DNA from: Synergistales bacterium
GTDB taxonomy: Bacteria > Synergistota > Synergistia > Synergistales > Aminobacteriaceae
DNA length: 17,075 nt
Reading direction: 5' to 3'
Assembly: GCA_025997955.1 (NCBI GenBank)
Contig: BNVH01000074.1
Span: 1-17,075, forward strand
In this document: positions 1 to 7,023 of the stretch, piece by piece
How the letters are laid out: each line of letters starts with the position of its first letter
Numbering within the stretch: position 1 is the first letter of the stretch
Program-made: the position numbers and the translations under genes
The notes under the pieces: generated by a model
Told to the model about the DNA's origin: nothing
What the model saw: the letters and a program-made list of their open reading frames with translations, nothing else
The model's database searches: none

Positions 1-588
1 GACCTCGTTTTCATGGACATCTACTTCGGCGCGGGAACCGAAGCCATAGACGCATTGACCGGGATAGAGACCGCAAAAGCGCTGCGCGACGCGGACGAAC
101 AGGTCGAAATAGTCTTCACGACCACCAGCGACGGGCACGCGCTCGACGCGTACCGGCTGAACGCCGCTCAGTACTTGCTCAAACCGCTGAGCGGGGCGGA
201 CGTCGAAAAAATGTTGTGTCTGGCCGCGCGCAAGGCGCAAGCGTCTCAAAAAGTTTGCTCCGTCATCGTGAACCGCAGGAAGACGGACATCCCACTGCGG
301 CATATCGTCTACGTCGAGGCGCTGAATTTTCGCTGTCTGATTCACACTCCGGATGAAACGGTCGCCGTGATAAGCTCTATGGACGATCTTCAAAAACAAC
401 TTGACTCGCCCTCGTTTTTCAGGTGCCATAAATCGTATATCGTGAATTTCCGGTACGTGAAAGATATCGGGGAGGATTTCACGATGAAAAACGGGGATGT
501 CGTGTACATACGGCGACGTGGGGCCAAAGATGTCTCGGATGCCTACAAGGCGTGGTTAGCCGGCGCGCTTCGGAGAAACGAGATATGA
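1..588 (+). CDS. LytTR-family response regulator (5' end outside window)
   Basis: DNA-binding response regulator of a two-component system. The frame is open from base 1, so the start lies upstream; the ATG at 13 is internal, because the phospho-acceptor motif LVFMDIYF spans it and the receiver domain would otherwise lose its first half. The rest of the receiver follows, including the conserved Lys in QYLLKPLSG (about codon 59). A LytTR DNA-binding domain fills about codons 85-190: a beta-rich segment beginning VNRRKTDIPLRHIVYVEA, then FRCHKSYIVNF and a C-terminal basic RRRGAKDVSD. The last four bases overlap the start of the sensor kinase (ATGA), so the two are translationally coupled and surely partners. 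LytTR regulators normally bind pairs of short direct repeats; I found none convincing near the promoter at 2499. The target is unknown; the next operon is the obvious candidate. Confidence 0.93.
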   Translation, partial: DLVFMDIYFGAGTEAIDALTGIETAKALRDADEQVEIVFTTTSDGHALDAYRLNAAQYLLKPLSGADVEKMLCLAARKAQASQKVCSVIVNRRKTDIPLRHIVYVEALNFRCLIHTPDETVAVISSMDDLQKQLDSPSFFRCHKSYIVNFRYVKDIGEDFTMKNGDVVYIRRRGAKDVSDAYKAWLAGALRRNEI

Positions 589-2480
589 GGCGGAGCGCCG
601 TTATCCTGACCGGACTGATTATGGCGGCGCTGATGGCTTCGCTCGTCTCGGCTTCGCTGAGTCACAGTTTTTTGCCCGCCGCGCTCACGGGAAATGTCAG
701 GACGCTGCCGTGGGCGCTCTACCGGATGGAAGACGGCAGGTCGGGAACCGTGGCGCTGCCCCATACTTTCAGAAAACTAGCGCCCCGCGCGAAGGTCGAG
801 CTTTGGATGAACTTTGAATCCCGGCCCGGCGACAGCCTGTTTATGAAGACGTTCTACTCCCCGCTTCGCGTTTACGCGGACGGCGACCTTCTCTTTGAAC
901 GCGGGGAAGAGGGAAGCTATCCCGCGTTTTTGAGCGACCCCCCGACCGAGCTCACGATGGTTCCTCTCCCGGAAAAAACGCGCCAGCTCCGGTTAGAATA
1001 CCTGTCGCCGACCCAGCGCGACAGGTTAGAGGCGCAACCCATTTTCATCGGCAACGACCTGAGCCTCTATTCGAGGCAGTTCAGAGCCGATTTTATAACT
1101 TTCGTGTTTTCGCTGTTGTTGTCATTTTTCGGCGTGTTTATCGTCCTTTTGACGTTTTTTTTGATGAGAGGGCTCAAAGAGGCGCGCTCCATACTCTGGC
1201 TGGGCCTGCTTTGCCTCTCGAGCGCCTTGTGGGGAATCGGCGAGTGCGACTTCACGCTGTTTCTAATTCCGTATCCGACGCTTCTGTATCTTATGGCGTT
1301 TTGCGGGCTATACTTCCTTCCTGTTCCCTTAATCATGTACGTGACGTCGATGGTGAGGCCCGTCATCAAATGGCCCCTTCGCGTCACGCTCGCCGTCCAC
1401 GCCGCCTGTCTCGTGTCCGCGTTATCGCTTCAGGCGGCGGGGAAAGCGGATCTCTCGGCCTTTTTGACGCAATTTCATTACCTGATTTTATTTTCCTTTA
1501 TGGCGTCGCTTGTCGTCATGCTCATGGAACACAAAAGGCACAAAACGAGATACGCGGCAAGATTTGCCGCCTCTACGCTTATTTTAGTAGTTTTTACATT
1601 GTTTGAGATTTTCAACTACCGAATGAGGTTCATCAAACTGCTCGGGCTGCTTTTCAATACCGGGCTGCTGTTGTTCCTTTTTGACCTGGGGCTGATAAGC
1701 GGACGGTGGATCAAGGAATATATCGCCACGGCGCGGGAGAAGGACAGGTTAGAGACCGAGATGGGCTTCATGTCTAAGATGCTCGACGCCAGGCGCGAAC
1801 AGTACGCGCGCCTTATGGAGAGCTCCAGACAGACCGTGGCGGCGCGCCACGACCTCCGCCACCAGCTTGCGGTCATACGAGGCTACAGCGACGCGGGCGA
1901 CTGGCGCGGGCTGAACGCCTTCATCGACAAAATAGCCGAAAACATCAAGCCCGTCCCGTCGCCCATCTGCGAAAATTTTGCCGTGAGCGCGGTGGCCGGA
2001 CACTACCTCTCGGCGGCGCGCGAGAACGGGGTCTCCCTCGAAGTGAGGTTAGACGTTCCACAGAACGCCGGGTGCGTCAACGATCTTGATCTGTGCGTCA
2101 TAGTGGGAAACTTGCTAGAAAATGCCGTGGAAGCCTGCCTCCGCGCTATGGCCACGAAAACATCGCACCCGGCTGAGGCGCTGCCAAAACGTCCGCGATT
2201 CATCCGCTTTCTATCCCGAAAACAGAACGACATGCTGACGCTGGTGATCGAAAACAGCTTTGACGGCTTGTGGCAAAAGAGCGGAGATTCTTATCTGTCG
2301 ATGAAACGCCGTAGCGTCTCTGGGCCAGGTACGAACGGGCAGACGCCTCAACTGGGCGTTGGAATCTCGTCCGTGAGGGAAATTTGCGGCAAATACAACG
2401 GCCTGTTGAAATTTGACGTCGAAGAAAACATATGGTGCGCGTCGGTGGTGCTCAATCTGACAGAACATTACCACAAATGA
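585..2480 (+). CDS. Membrane sensor histidine kinase, GHKL/AgrC-like, partner of LytTR regulator
   Basis: Sensor kinase of 631 residues. I chose the ATG at 585 over the upstream GTG at 552 because it gives the ATGA overlap and has a GGAGA about 8 nt upstream. Layout: an N-terminal hydrophobic segment (about 5-25), an extracytoplasmic region (about 30-165), then a block of about seven hydrophobic segments (about 168-372) like the 7TM sensor modules of this kinase class. A coiled-coil linker (about 380-415) follows. The phosphoacceptor box is RHDLRHQL, with His422 the likely site. The GHKL ATPase domain has N-box NLLENAVEA (509-517) and G-box GVGISSVREICGKYNG (591-606). Architecture and pairing with LytTR are those of the AgrC/LytS-type group. 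The ligand is unknown; since the neighbouring operons hold transporters and catabolic enzymes, a nutrient signal is plausible but is inference. Confidence 0.93.
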   Translation: MRRSAVILTGLIMAALMASLVSASLSHSFLPAALTGNVRTLPWALYRMEDGRSGTVALPHTFRKLAPRAKVELWMNFESRPGDSLFMKTFYSPLRVYADGDLLFERGEEGSYPAFLSDPPTELTMVPLPEKTRQLRLEYLSPTQRDRLEAQPIFIGNDLSLYSRQFRADFITFVFSLLLSFFGVFIVLLTFFLMRGLKEARSILWLGLLCLSSALWGIGECDFTLFLIPYPTLLYLMAFCGLYFLPVPLIMYVTSMVRPVIKWPLRVTLAVHAACLVSALSLQAAGKADLSAFLTQFHYLILFSFMASLVVMLMEHKRHKTRYAARFAASTLILVVFTLFEIFNYRMRFIKLLGLLFNTGLLLFLFDLGLISGRWIKEYIATAREKDRLETEMGFMSKMLDARREQYARLMESSRQTVAARHDLRHQLAVIRGYSDAGDWRGLNAFIDKIAENIKPVPSPICENFAVSAVAGHYLSAARENGVSLEVRLDVPQNAGCVNDLDLCVIVGNLLENAVEACLRAMATKTSHPAEALPKRPRFIRFLSRKQNDMLTLVIENSFDGLWQKSGDSYLSMKRRSVSGPGTNGQTPQLGVGISSVREICGKYNGLLKFDVEENIWCASVVLNLTEHYHK

Positions 2481-2498
2481 GCGACAAACATAATTGCC

Positions 2499-2528
2499 TT
2501 GACAGATGGGGTCACTTCAAACTATGAT
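2499..2528 (+). promoter_or_regulatory. Sigma-70-type promoter before the NhaC/por operon
   Basis: A perfect -35 TTGACA (2499-2504) is separated by 18 bp from TATGAT (2523-2528), a 5/6 match to the -10 consensus. It lies between the sensor kinase stop and the NhaC start, predicting transcription from about 2535 and a leader of about 40 nt. It is the strongest promoter match I found in the first 14 kb and the natural start of the transporter/por unit. Confidence 0.7.
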
Positions 2529-2572
2529 TGCTGCAAGCTGATAAACTATACTTTTGGGAGAGAGGGGCAAAC

Positions 2573-3955
2573 ATGAGTACAGTTGAAGAAAAGAACGGAC
2601 AGGCGGTTCAGCGGACGATTCATCCGAGCGGCGTTGCGTTAATACCTTTTGGGGTTTTCGTCGCGATTTACCTGGGAGTCGGCATTGCATTGGAGTTTTC
2701 AGGAAAAGAAATGGCGTTCTATCAGATGCCCGTGCCGATAGCCGCTTTGATCGGTATCGCTTTGGCGTTCGTAATGTTCAAAGGTACCATCGACGAGAAG
2801 GCCGAGCAGTTTATGGCCGGCTGCGGTCACAGTAACATCATGACCATGTGTTGTATTTACCTGCTGGCCGGCGGATTCGCCGCGCTGGCCAAGGCTATGG
2901 GTGGCGTCCAAGCTACCGCCAACTTAGGACTTTCGATAATACCGGCCGAGTACATTACGGCCGGTATTTTCGTCATCGCCTCCTTTTTATCCATGGCCAC
3001 CGGAACTTCCATGGGCACCATAACCACAATCGGCCCCATCGCGGTCGAAATTTCCTCTCTGGCTGGACTGAACTTAGTCATGGTGCTGGGCGCAGTGGTG
3101 GGCGGCGCGATGTTTGGCGACAACCTGTCCATGATCTCCGACACCACTATCGCCGCTACCCGGACTCAGGGTGTTGAAATGCGCGACAAGTTCCGCGTCA
3201 ATTTCATGATTGCCCTGCCAGCCGCGTTGCTGACTTTCATTCTGCTTATTCTTTTCGGTCGTCCCGAGACCGTGACGCCACTCAAGGAATTGGATTACAA
3301 CATCATAAAAGTCCTTCCGTACCTGTGGATTTTGGGCCTCTCCATATGTGGAGTAAACGTGTTCGTCACTTTGGCGTCCGGCATTGTAGTCGCGCTGGGG
3401 TTTGGCCTCTTTACCGGCGATTTAACGCTTTTGGCCAGCGCTCAGCATATTTACAACGGCTTCAACGGAATGTTCGAGATGTTTCTGTTTTCCATGTTCA
3501 TAGGAGGCCTGTCGGAAATGGTGGCGCAGAATGGCGGCTTAGAGTGGATTTTACACAAGATTCAAACCAAGGTGACCAATCAACGCTCGGCGGAAATCGG
3601 CATCTCCGCGCTGGTCTCCGTGGCGGATCTGGCCACGGCCAATAACACCGTGGCCATCGTGGTCACCGGCAACATCGCGCGCAACATGGCGGAAAAGTAC
3701 CATGTAGACCCTCGCCGCAGCGCGTCTTTGTTAGATGCATGGTCATGCGTGTTTCAGGGCGTCATTCCCTACGGCGCGCAGATTTTGGTCATGTGCGGCT
3801 TAGCCGGTGGCATCGTCAGTCCGTTTCAGCTGATGTCGAACCTGTGGTACCCCTACCTTCTGGGTGTTTCCGCGATCGTTTCCATTTACGTACCGTTCGC
3901 CGACGGCTACATCAAAAAGCACCCCTGGAACTGGAGCGAATGGAAAGCCGAATAA
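2573..3955 (+). CDS. NhaC-family sodium/proton antiporter-like transporter
   Basis: Integral membrane protein of 460 residues with about eleven hydrophobic segments and a short polar N-terminus. Start ATG 2573 is preceded by a purine-rich SD block (2556-2567) and fits the promoter at 2499; an earlier in-frame TTG at 2528 lies inside the -10 box and is rejected. Family signatures are SMATGTSMGTITTIGPIAVE (about residues 140-159) and GDNLSMISDTTIAA (about 181-194), the latter being the NhaC hallmark. The C-terminal half carries ATANNTVAIVVTGNIARNMA. NhaC relatives exchange Na+ for H+ or for organic anions or amino acids (malate/lactate, tyrosine). Sitting first in an operon with 2-oxoacid:ferredoxin oxidoreductase genes, a substrate transport role is at least as likely as pH homeostasis. 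Family is sure; substrate is not. Confidence 0.88.
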   Translation: MSTVEEKNGQAVQRTIHPSGVALIPFGVFVAIYLGVGIALEFSGKEMAFYQMPVPIAALIGIALAFVMFKGTIDEKAEQFMAGCGHSNIMTMCCIYLLAGGFAALAKAMGGVQATANLGLSIIPAEYITAGIFVIASFLSMATGTSMGTITTIGPIAVEISSLAGLNLVMVLGAVVGGAMFGDNLSMISDTTIAATRTQGVEMRDKFRVNFMIALPAALLTFILLILFGRPETVTPLKELDYNIIKVLPYLWILGLSICGVNVFVTLASGIVVALGFGLFTGDLTLLASAQHIYNGFNGMFEMFLFSMFIGGLSEMVAQNGGLEWILHKIQTKVTNQRSAEIGISALVSVADLATANNTVAIVVTGNIARNMAEKYHVDPRRSASLLDAWSCVFQGVIPYGAQILVMCGLAGGIVSPFQLMSNLWYPYLLGVSAIVSIYVPFADGYIKKHPWNWSEWKAE

Positions 3956-3978
3956 AAATAAATCAAATTCTTCTTTAA

Positions 3979-3984
3979 GGGAGG
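3979..3984 (+). promoter_or_regulatory. Ribosome binding site deciding the TTG start of the gamma subunit
   Basis: GGGAGG lies 9 nt before a TTG at 3994. No ATG or GTG lies at usable distance in the frame, and the TTG start gives the complete conserved N-terminus QEIRWHGRGGNG, so TTG initiation is well supported. Confidence 0.75.
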
Positions 3985-3993
3985 CGCTGTAAT

Positions 3994-4557
3994 TTGCAAG
4001 AAATTCGATGGCACGGCAGAGGGGGAAATGGGGCGTTCACCGCCGCGAGGTTGCTTGCGCTGGCGGCCTCGGTTTACGGCGGCCGTTACGCGCAGGCGTT
4101 TCCCTCGTTCGGCCCGGAGCGCAGGGGAGCTCCAGTTCTGGGTTTCTCCCGCATCGACGACTCGCCAATTCGAGACCACAGCGAGGTGGCGGATTGCGAC
4201 TGCGTTATCGTTCTGGACGAGACGCTTATGAGCGCGCTCGATGTCTTCAAAGGACTCAAAGCGAACGGCGCTATGGTTCTCAATAGCGCGAAAACAAAGG
4301 CGGAGCTTCAAAAAGACGAGCGGTTTGCCGGGGTCAAAAACTTGACGGCGCTGGACGCGACGAGTATCGCGTTGGACGTTCTAAAGTCTCCTATCGTCAA
4401 CACCATCATGCTGGGCGCGGCGATAGCGGCCACCGATATGATAGCGGTTGCCGACGCCGAAAGCGCGATAGACGAGCTGATGCCCAGACACCTGACGGAA
4501 TCGAACAAGCTGGCGTTGCGAGCCGCTTACGATAAAGTGAAGGGAGAGAACCCATGA
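3994..4557 (+). CDS. porG: 2-oxoacid:ferredoxin oxidoreductase, gamma subunit
   Basis: 187-residue gamma subunit of a four-subunit pyruvate/2-ketoisovalerate-type ferredoxin oxidoreductase, a cytoplasmic enzyme that decarboxylates a 2-oxo acid to acyl-CoA and reduces ferredoxin. The N-terminus has the family motif IRWHGRGGNGAFTAARLLA, followed by AQAFPSFGPERRGAPVLGFSRI, typical of PorG/VorG proteins; length is also typical. It starts with TTG, lies 38 nt behind the NhaC gene and overlaps the delta gene by 4 nt (ATGA). The order gamma-delta-alpha-beta is the one known from Thermotoga and archaeal POR operons. Substrate cannot be read from this subunit; pyruvate is the default, but a branched-chain, hydroxy or aromatic 2-oxo acid is possible in an amino-acid fermenter. 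Confidence 0.93.
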   Translation: MQEIRWHGRGGNGAFTAARLLALAASVYGGRYAQAFPSFGPERRGAPVLGFSRIDDSPIRDHSEVADCDCVIVLDETLMSALDVFKGLKANGAMVLNSAKTKAELQKDERFAGVKNLTALDATSIALDVLKSPIVNTIMLGAAIAATDMIAVADAESAIDELMPRHLTESNKLALRAAYDKVKGENP

Positions 4558-4853
4558 AACCCCGCTTAATTAGGGACTTTCATTTTCCGGCCCGCCCGGA
4601 GGAGCTGGCCTTTGGCGTCTGCACGGACGCGGGGGTTTTGACGACCGCTAACTCCGGCTGGCGGGTGTTCCGCCCCGTGCTCGACGCCTCGAAATGTATA
4701 CGATGTCTTTTTTGCTGGGTTTACTGCCCGGACGGGGTCATAGGCAAGGAGGAAAAAGACCTCACGATTGACTATGACTACTGCAAGGGCTGCGGCGTCT
4801 GCGCTCACGAGTGCCCTAAAAAGGCCATTTCCATGGTGAAGGAGGGTGAGTGA
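4554..4853 (+). CDS. porD: 2-oxoacid:ferredoxin oxidoreductase, delta (2x[4Fe-4S] ferredoxin-like) subunit
   Basis: 99-residue electron-transfer subunit. Two complete cluster motifs are visible: CIRCLFCWVYCP (about residues 48-59) and CKGCGVCAHECP (about 77-88), each CxxCxxCxxxCP, predicting two [4Fe-4S] clusters that pass electrons from the catalytic beta subunit to soluble ferredoxin. The N-terminal extension (GVCTDAGVLTTANSGWRVFRP) is the usual one in PorD/VorD. It overlaps the gamma gene by 4 nt and ends one base before the alpha start, so the subunits are made in coupled fashion. Nothing is missing or odd. Confidence 0.94.
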   Translation: MKPRLIRDFHFPARPEELAFGVCTDAGVLTTANSGWRVFRPVLDASKCIRCLFCWVYCPDGVIGKEEKDLTIDYDYCKGCGVCAHECPKKAISMVKEGE

Positions 4854-4854
4854 G

Positions 4855-6063
4855 ATGACAAAGACACAGAAGGGAAAGGGCAGATTTTTGTCCGGCAACG
4901 AGGCGGCCGCCGAGGCCGTGCGGCTTTGCGGGCCTCAGGTCATAGCGGCATATCCCATCACACCTCAGACCACGCTCATGGAGAAGCTGTCCGAGTTCGT
5001 GGCGGCCGGTGAAATGTCGGCTCCATGCAAACTGCTTCTGGTGGAGAGCGAGCACAGCGCCATGGCCGCCGTGATGGGCGCCGCCATGATGGGGAGCAGG
5101 GTTTTCACCGCCACGTCGTCCCAAGGGCTTCTTTACATGTGCGAAATGCTGAACTACGTCAGCGGAAGCCGTTTTCCGGTGGTTATGGCCAACGCCAACC
5201 GGGGGACCGCCACGCCTTGGACCATCTTCGGGGACCAGCGCGACTCCTTCGCCATGAGGGACTCGGGGTGGATTCAGTTCTACGTCGAGAGCGGCCAGGA
5301 GGCGCTGGACACTATCCTCCAGGCCTACCGAATAGCGGAGCTTCCCGACGTGATGCTGCCCGTCATGGTCAACATCGACGGTTTCACTCTGCCCCATACC
5401 TACGATCTGGTTCAGGTCCCGGAGCAAAAAGCGGTTGACGCGTTTTTGCCGGCATTCAAAACCTTCAACAAATTGAGCTTAGAAGCGCCCAAGTGCATGA
5501 GCTTCGCGTACGGCCCGGACTACCATCTGGAAAGCCGCTGTCTGCAGCAAAAGGTGTTCGACGAAGCGGTAGGGGTCATTGAGCGGGTGGACGAGGAATT
5601 TTACGGGCTGTTCGGGCGACGGTACCACGGCCTGGCCGACACCTATCGCTGCGAGGACGCCGAGTTAGTGCTGGCCGTCACGGGGAGCGCGGCCGGAACA
5701 ACACGCGTGGTGGTGGACAAGCTGAGGGCGGAGGGCAAAAAAGTTGGCCTGATAAAGGTACGCTGTCTGCGTCCGTTCCCGGCGAAATTTTTCGCCTCGC
5801 TGAACTCGCCGCAAAACTCGTGCAAGGTTCTGGGGGTTCTCGACCGCAACATCTCCTTCGGCTTGGAGGGGGGGTTGTACACGGACGCCAAGGCATCCAT
5901 GTACAGACCCGGCGCTAAGATAAACACCCTCGGCTTCGTGGCCGGCTTGGGCGGACACGACGTCTCAAAAGCCGACATCGAGGTCATGTTTGGCAAACTG
6001 GCCAACTTAGCAGAGGGCAAGCCCGAAGAAGAGCATCAGTTCATCGGAATGAGGTGGGCATAG
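4855..6063 (+). CDS. porA: 2-oxoacid:ferredoxin oxidoreductase, alpha subunit
   Basis: 402-residue alpha subunit. Start ATG 4855 is chosen over GTG 4846 because GGAGG (4841-4845) lies 9 nt upstream of the ATG, while the GTG touches it. The N-terminal pyrimidine-binding fold has FLSGNEAAAEAVRLCG and AAYPITPQT (about 27-35), then ESEHSAMAAVMGAA and FTATSSQGLLYMCEML; the segment SGSRFPVVMANANRG is typical of POR alpha. The second domain carries LVLAVTGSAAGT and LIKVRCLRPFPAKFF. With the beta subunit it forms the thiamine-diphosphate active site. Length is normal. The stop overlaps the likely beta start by one base (TAGTG). Similarity is to the POR/VOR class; exact 2-oxo acid not determined. Confidence 0.93.
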   Translation: MTKTQKGKGRFLSGNEAAAEAVRLCGPQVIAAYPITPQTTLMEKLSEFVAAGEMSAPCKLLLVESEHSAMAAVMGAAMMGSRVFTATSSQGLLYMCEMLNYVSGSRFPVVMANANRGTATPWTIFGDQRDSFAMRDSGWIQFYVESGQEALDTILQAYRIAELPDVMLPVMVNIDGFTLPHTYDLVQVPEQKAVDAFLPAFKTFNKLSLEAPKCMSFAYGPDYHLESRCLQQKVFDEAVGVIERVDEEFYGLFGRRYHGLADTYRCEDAELVLAVTGSAAGTTRVVVDKLRAEGKKVGLIKVRCLRPFPAKFFASLNSPQNSCKVLGVLDRNISFGLEGGLYTDAKASMYRPGAKINTLGFVAGLGGHDVSKADIEVMFGKLANLAEGKPEEEHQFIGMRWA

Positions 6064-6965
6064 TGACGATTGATTCCAAATTCCAGTTCTCCGACCTGAG
6101 CGATCAAGAACTGCTGTATGGGGCAAAAACCTGCCCCGGCTGCGCGGCCACCATCGCCGTCCGGTTAGCGCTGAAAGTTTTGGGGGAGAGGACGTTCGTC
6201 TGCGTTCCGGCCTGCTGCTTAGCCGCCACCACCAACGCCTATCCCCAGGTATCCTTTGCCGTCAATTATGTGGTGACGGCCTTCCCCGCCACAGCTTCTA
6301 CCATCGCCGGAATGGCCGCCGCGGCTGAAATGCAGGGTTTGGAGGACGTAACGATCCTGGGTATCGCTGGGGACGGCGGCACGGCGGATATCGGCTTACA
6401 AGCCCTTTCGGGGGTATGCGAGCGAAACGACAACGTCATCTACTTGTGTTACGACAACGAGGCCTATATGAACACGGGCATTCAGAGAAGCAGCTCCACT
6501 CCCTGGGGCGCGTGGACCACCACGTCGCCCGCGGGCGAGGGCGAGAGGGGCAAGACGAAGTATCGCAAGAACCTCTTCGACATCATAGCCGCCCACCGGG
6601 TTCCATATTGCGCCACGGCCAGCGTCGCCTATCCGATGGATCTCATGGAGAAAGTCGCCAAGGCCAAAGCCATAAAAGGCGCTCGGTTCATCCACGTTCA
6701 CGCGCCGTGCCCCACCGGCTGGGGCTACTCCAGCGAGAAGACCATTGAGTACGGCAAGCTGGCCGTGGAGTCGGGCCTGTGGTATTTGGCCGAGTACGAG
6801 AACGGAGAAATGAAGCTCAACCTGACGCCCAAAACCTTCAAGCCGGCCGAGCTTTACCTGAAGGGGCAGCGCCGTTTCCGCCACATGACGGAACAAGACT
6901 ATAAGCTTATCGAGGAAAACAGGGACCGTGAATGGGACTTGCTAAAAGAGCGAGTCAAAGCGTGA
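6063..6965 (+). CDS. porB: 2-oxoacid:ferredoxin oxidoreductase, beta (thiamine diphosphate) subunit
   Basis: 300-residue catalytic subunit. Thiamine diphosphate/Mg binding is shown by GDGGTADIGLQALSG (about 104-118) and the downstream YDNEAYMNTG (about 130-139). Cluster-ligand cysteines are visible in CPGC (about 24-27), near VPACC and in HAPCPTGW, as in POR beta subunits that hold a proximal [4Fe-4S] cluster. The segment RSSSTPWGAWTTTSPAG also matches pyruvate-type enzymes, favouring pyruvate or a close analogue. Start: GTG 6063 has AGGTGG a few bases upstream and overlaps the alpha stop by one base; GTG 6054 in the same frame would add three residues and has no clear SD. Together with the three preceding genes it makes a complete enzyme. 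Confidence 0.92.
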   Translation: MTIDSKFQFSDLSDQELLYGAKTCPGCAATIAVRLALKVLGERTFVCVPACCLAATTNAYPQVSFAVNYVVTAFPATASTIAGMAAAAEMQGLEDVTILGIAGDGGTADIGLQALSGVCERNDNVIYLCYDNEAYMNTGIQRSSSTPWGAWTTTSPAGEGERGKTKYRKNLFDIIAAHRVPYCATASVAYPMDLMEKVAKAKAIKGARFIHVHAPCPTGWGYSSEKTIEYGKLAVESGLWYLAEYENGEMKLNLTPKTFKPAELYLKGQRRFRHMTEQDYKLIEENRDREWDLLKERVKA

Positions 6966-6972
6966 TAGGGGC

Positions 6973-7023
6973 ATGAGCTTGAACGTTTACAAAAAAATAG
7001 AATTTGGGAGGGTTTCGCGGTGA
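6973..7023 (+). other. Possible 16-codon leader ORF before the dehydratase-like gene
   Basis: An ATG at 6973 opens MSLNVYKKIEFGRVSR and ends in a TGA that shares bases with the GTG start of the next gene (GTGA, 7020-7023). A strong SD for the next gene (GGGAGGG, 7006-7012) lies inside it. The SD for the short ORF itself is poor (AGGGG only 2 nt before the ATG), so it may be chance. Confidence 0.2.

Noticed and set aside
4816..5427. Long minus-strand ORFs antisense to the por and eut genes (for example 203 codons here)
   Set aside because: They arise from GC-rich codon usage of the opposite strand, with low-complexity His/Gly-rich translations and no SD-supported starts.
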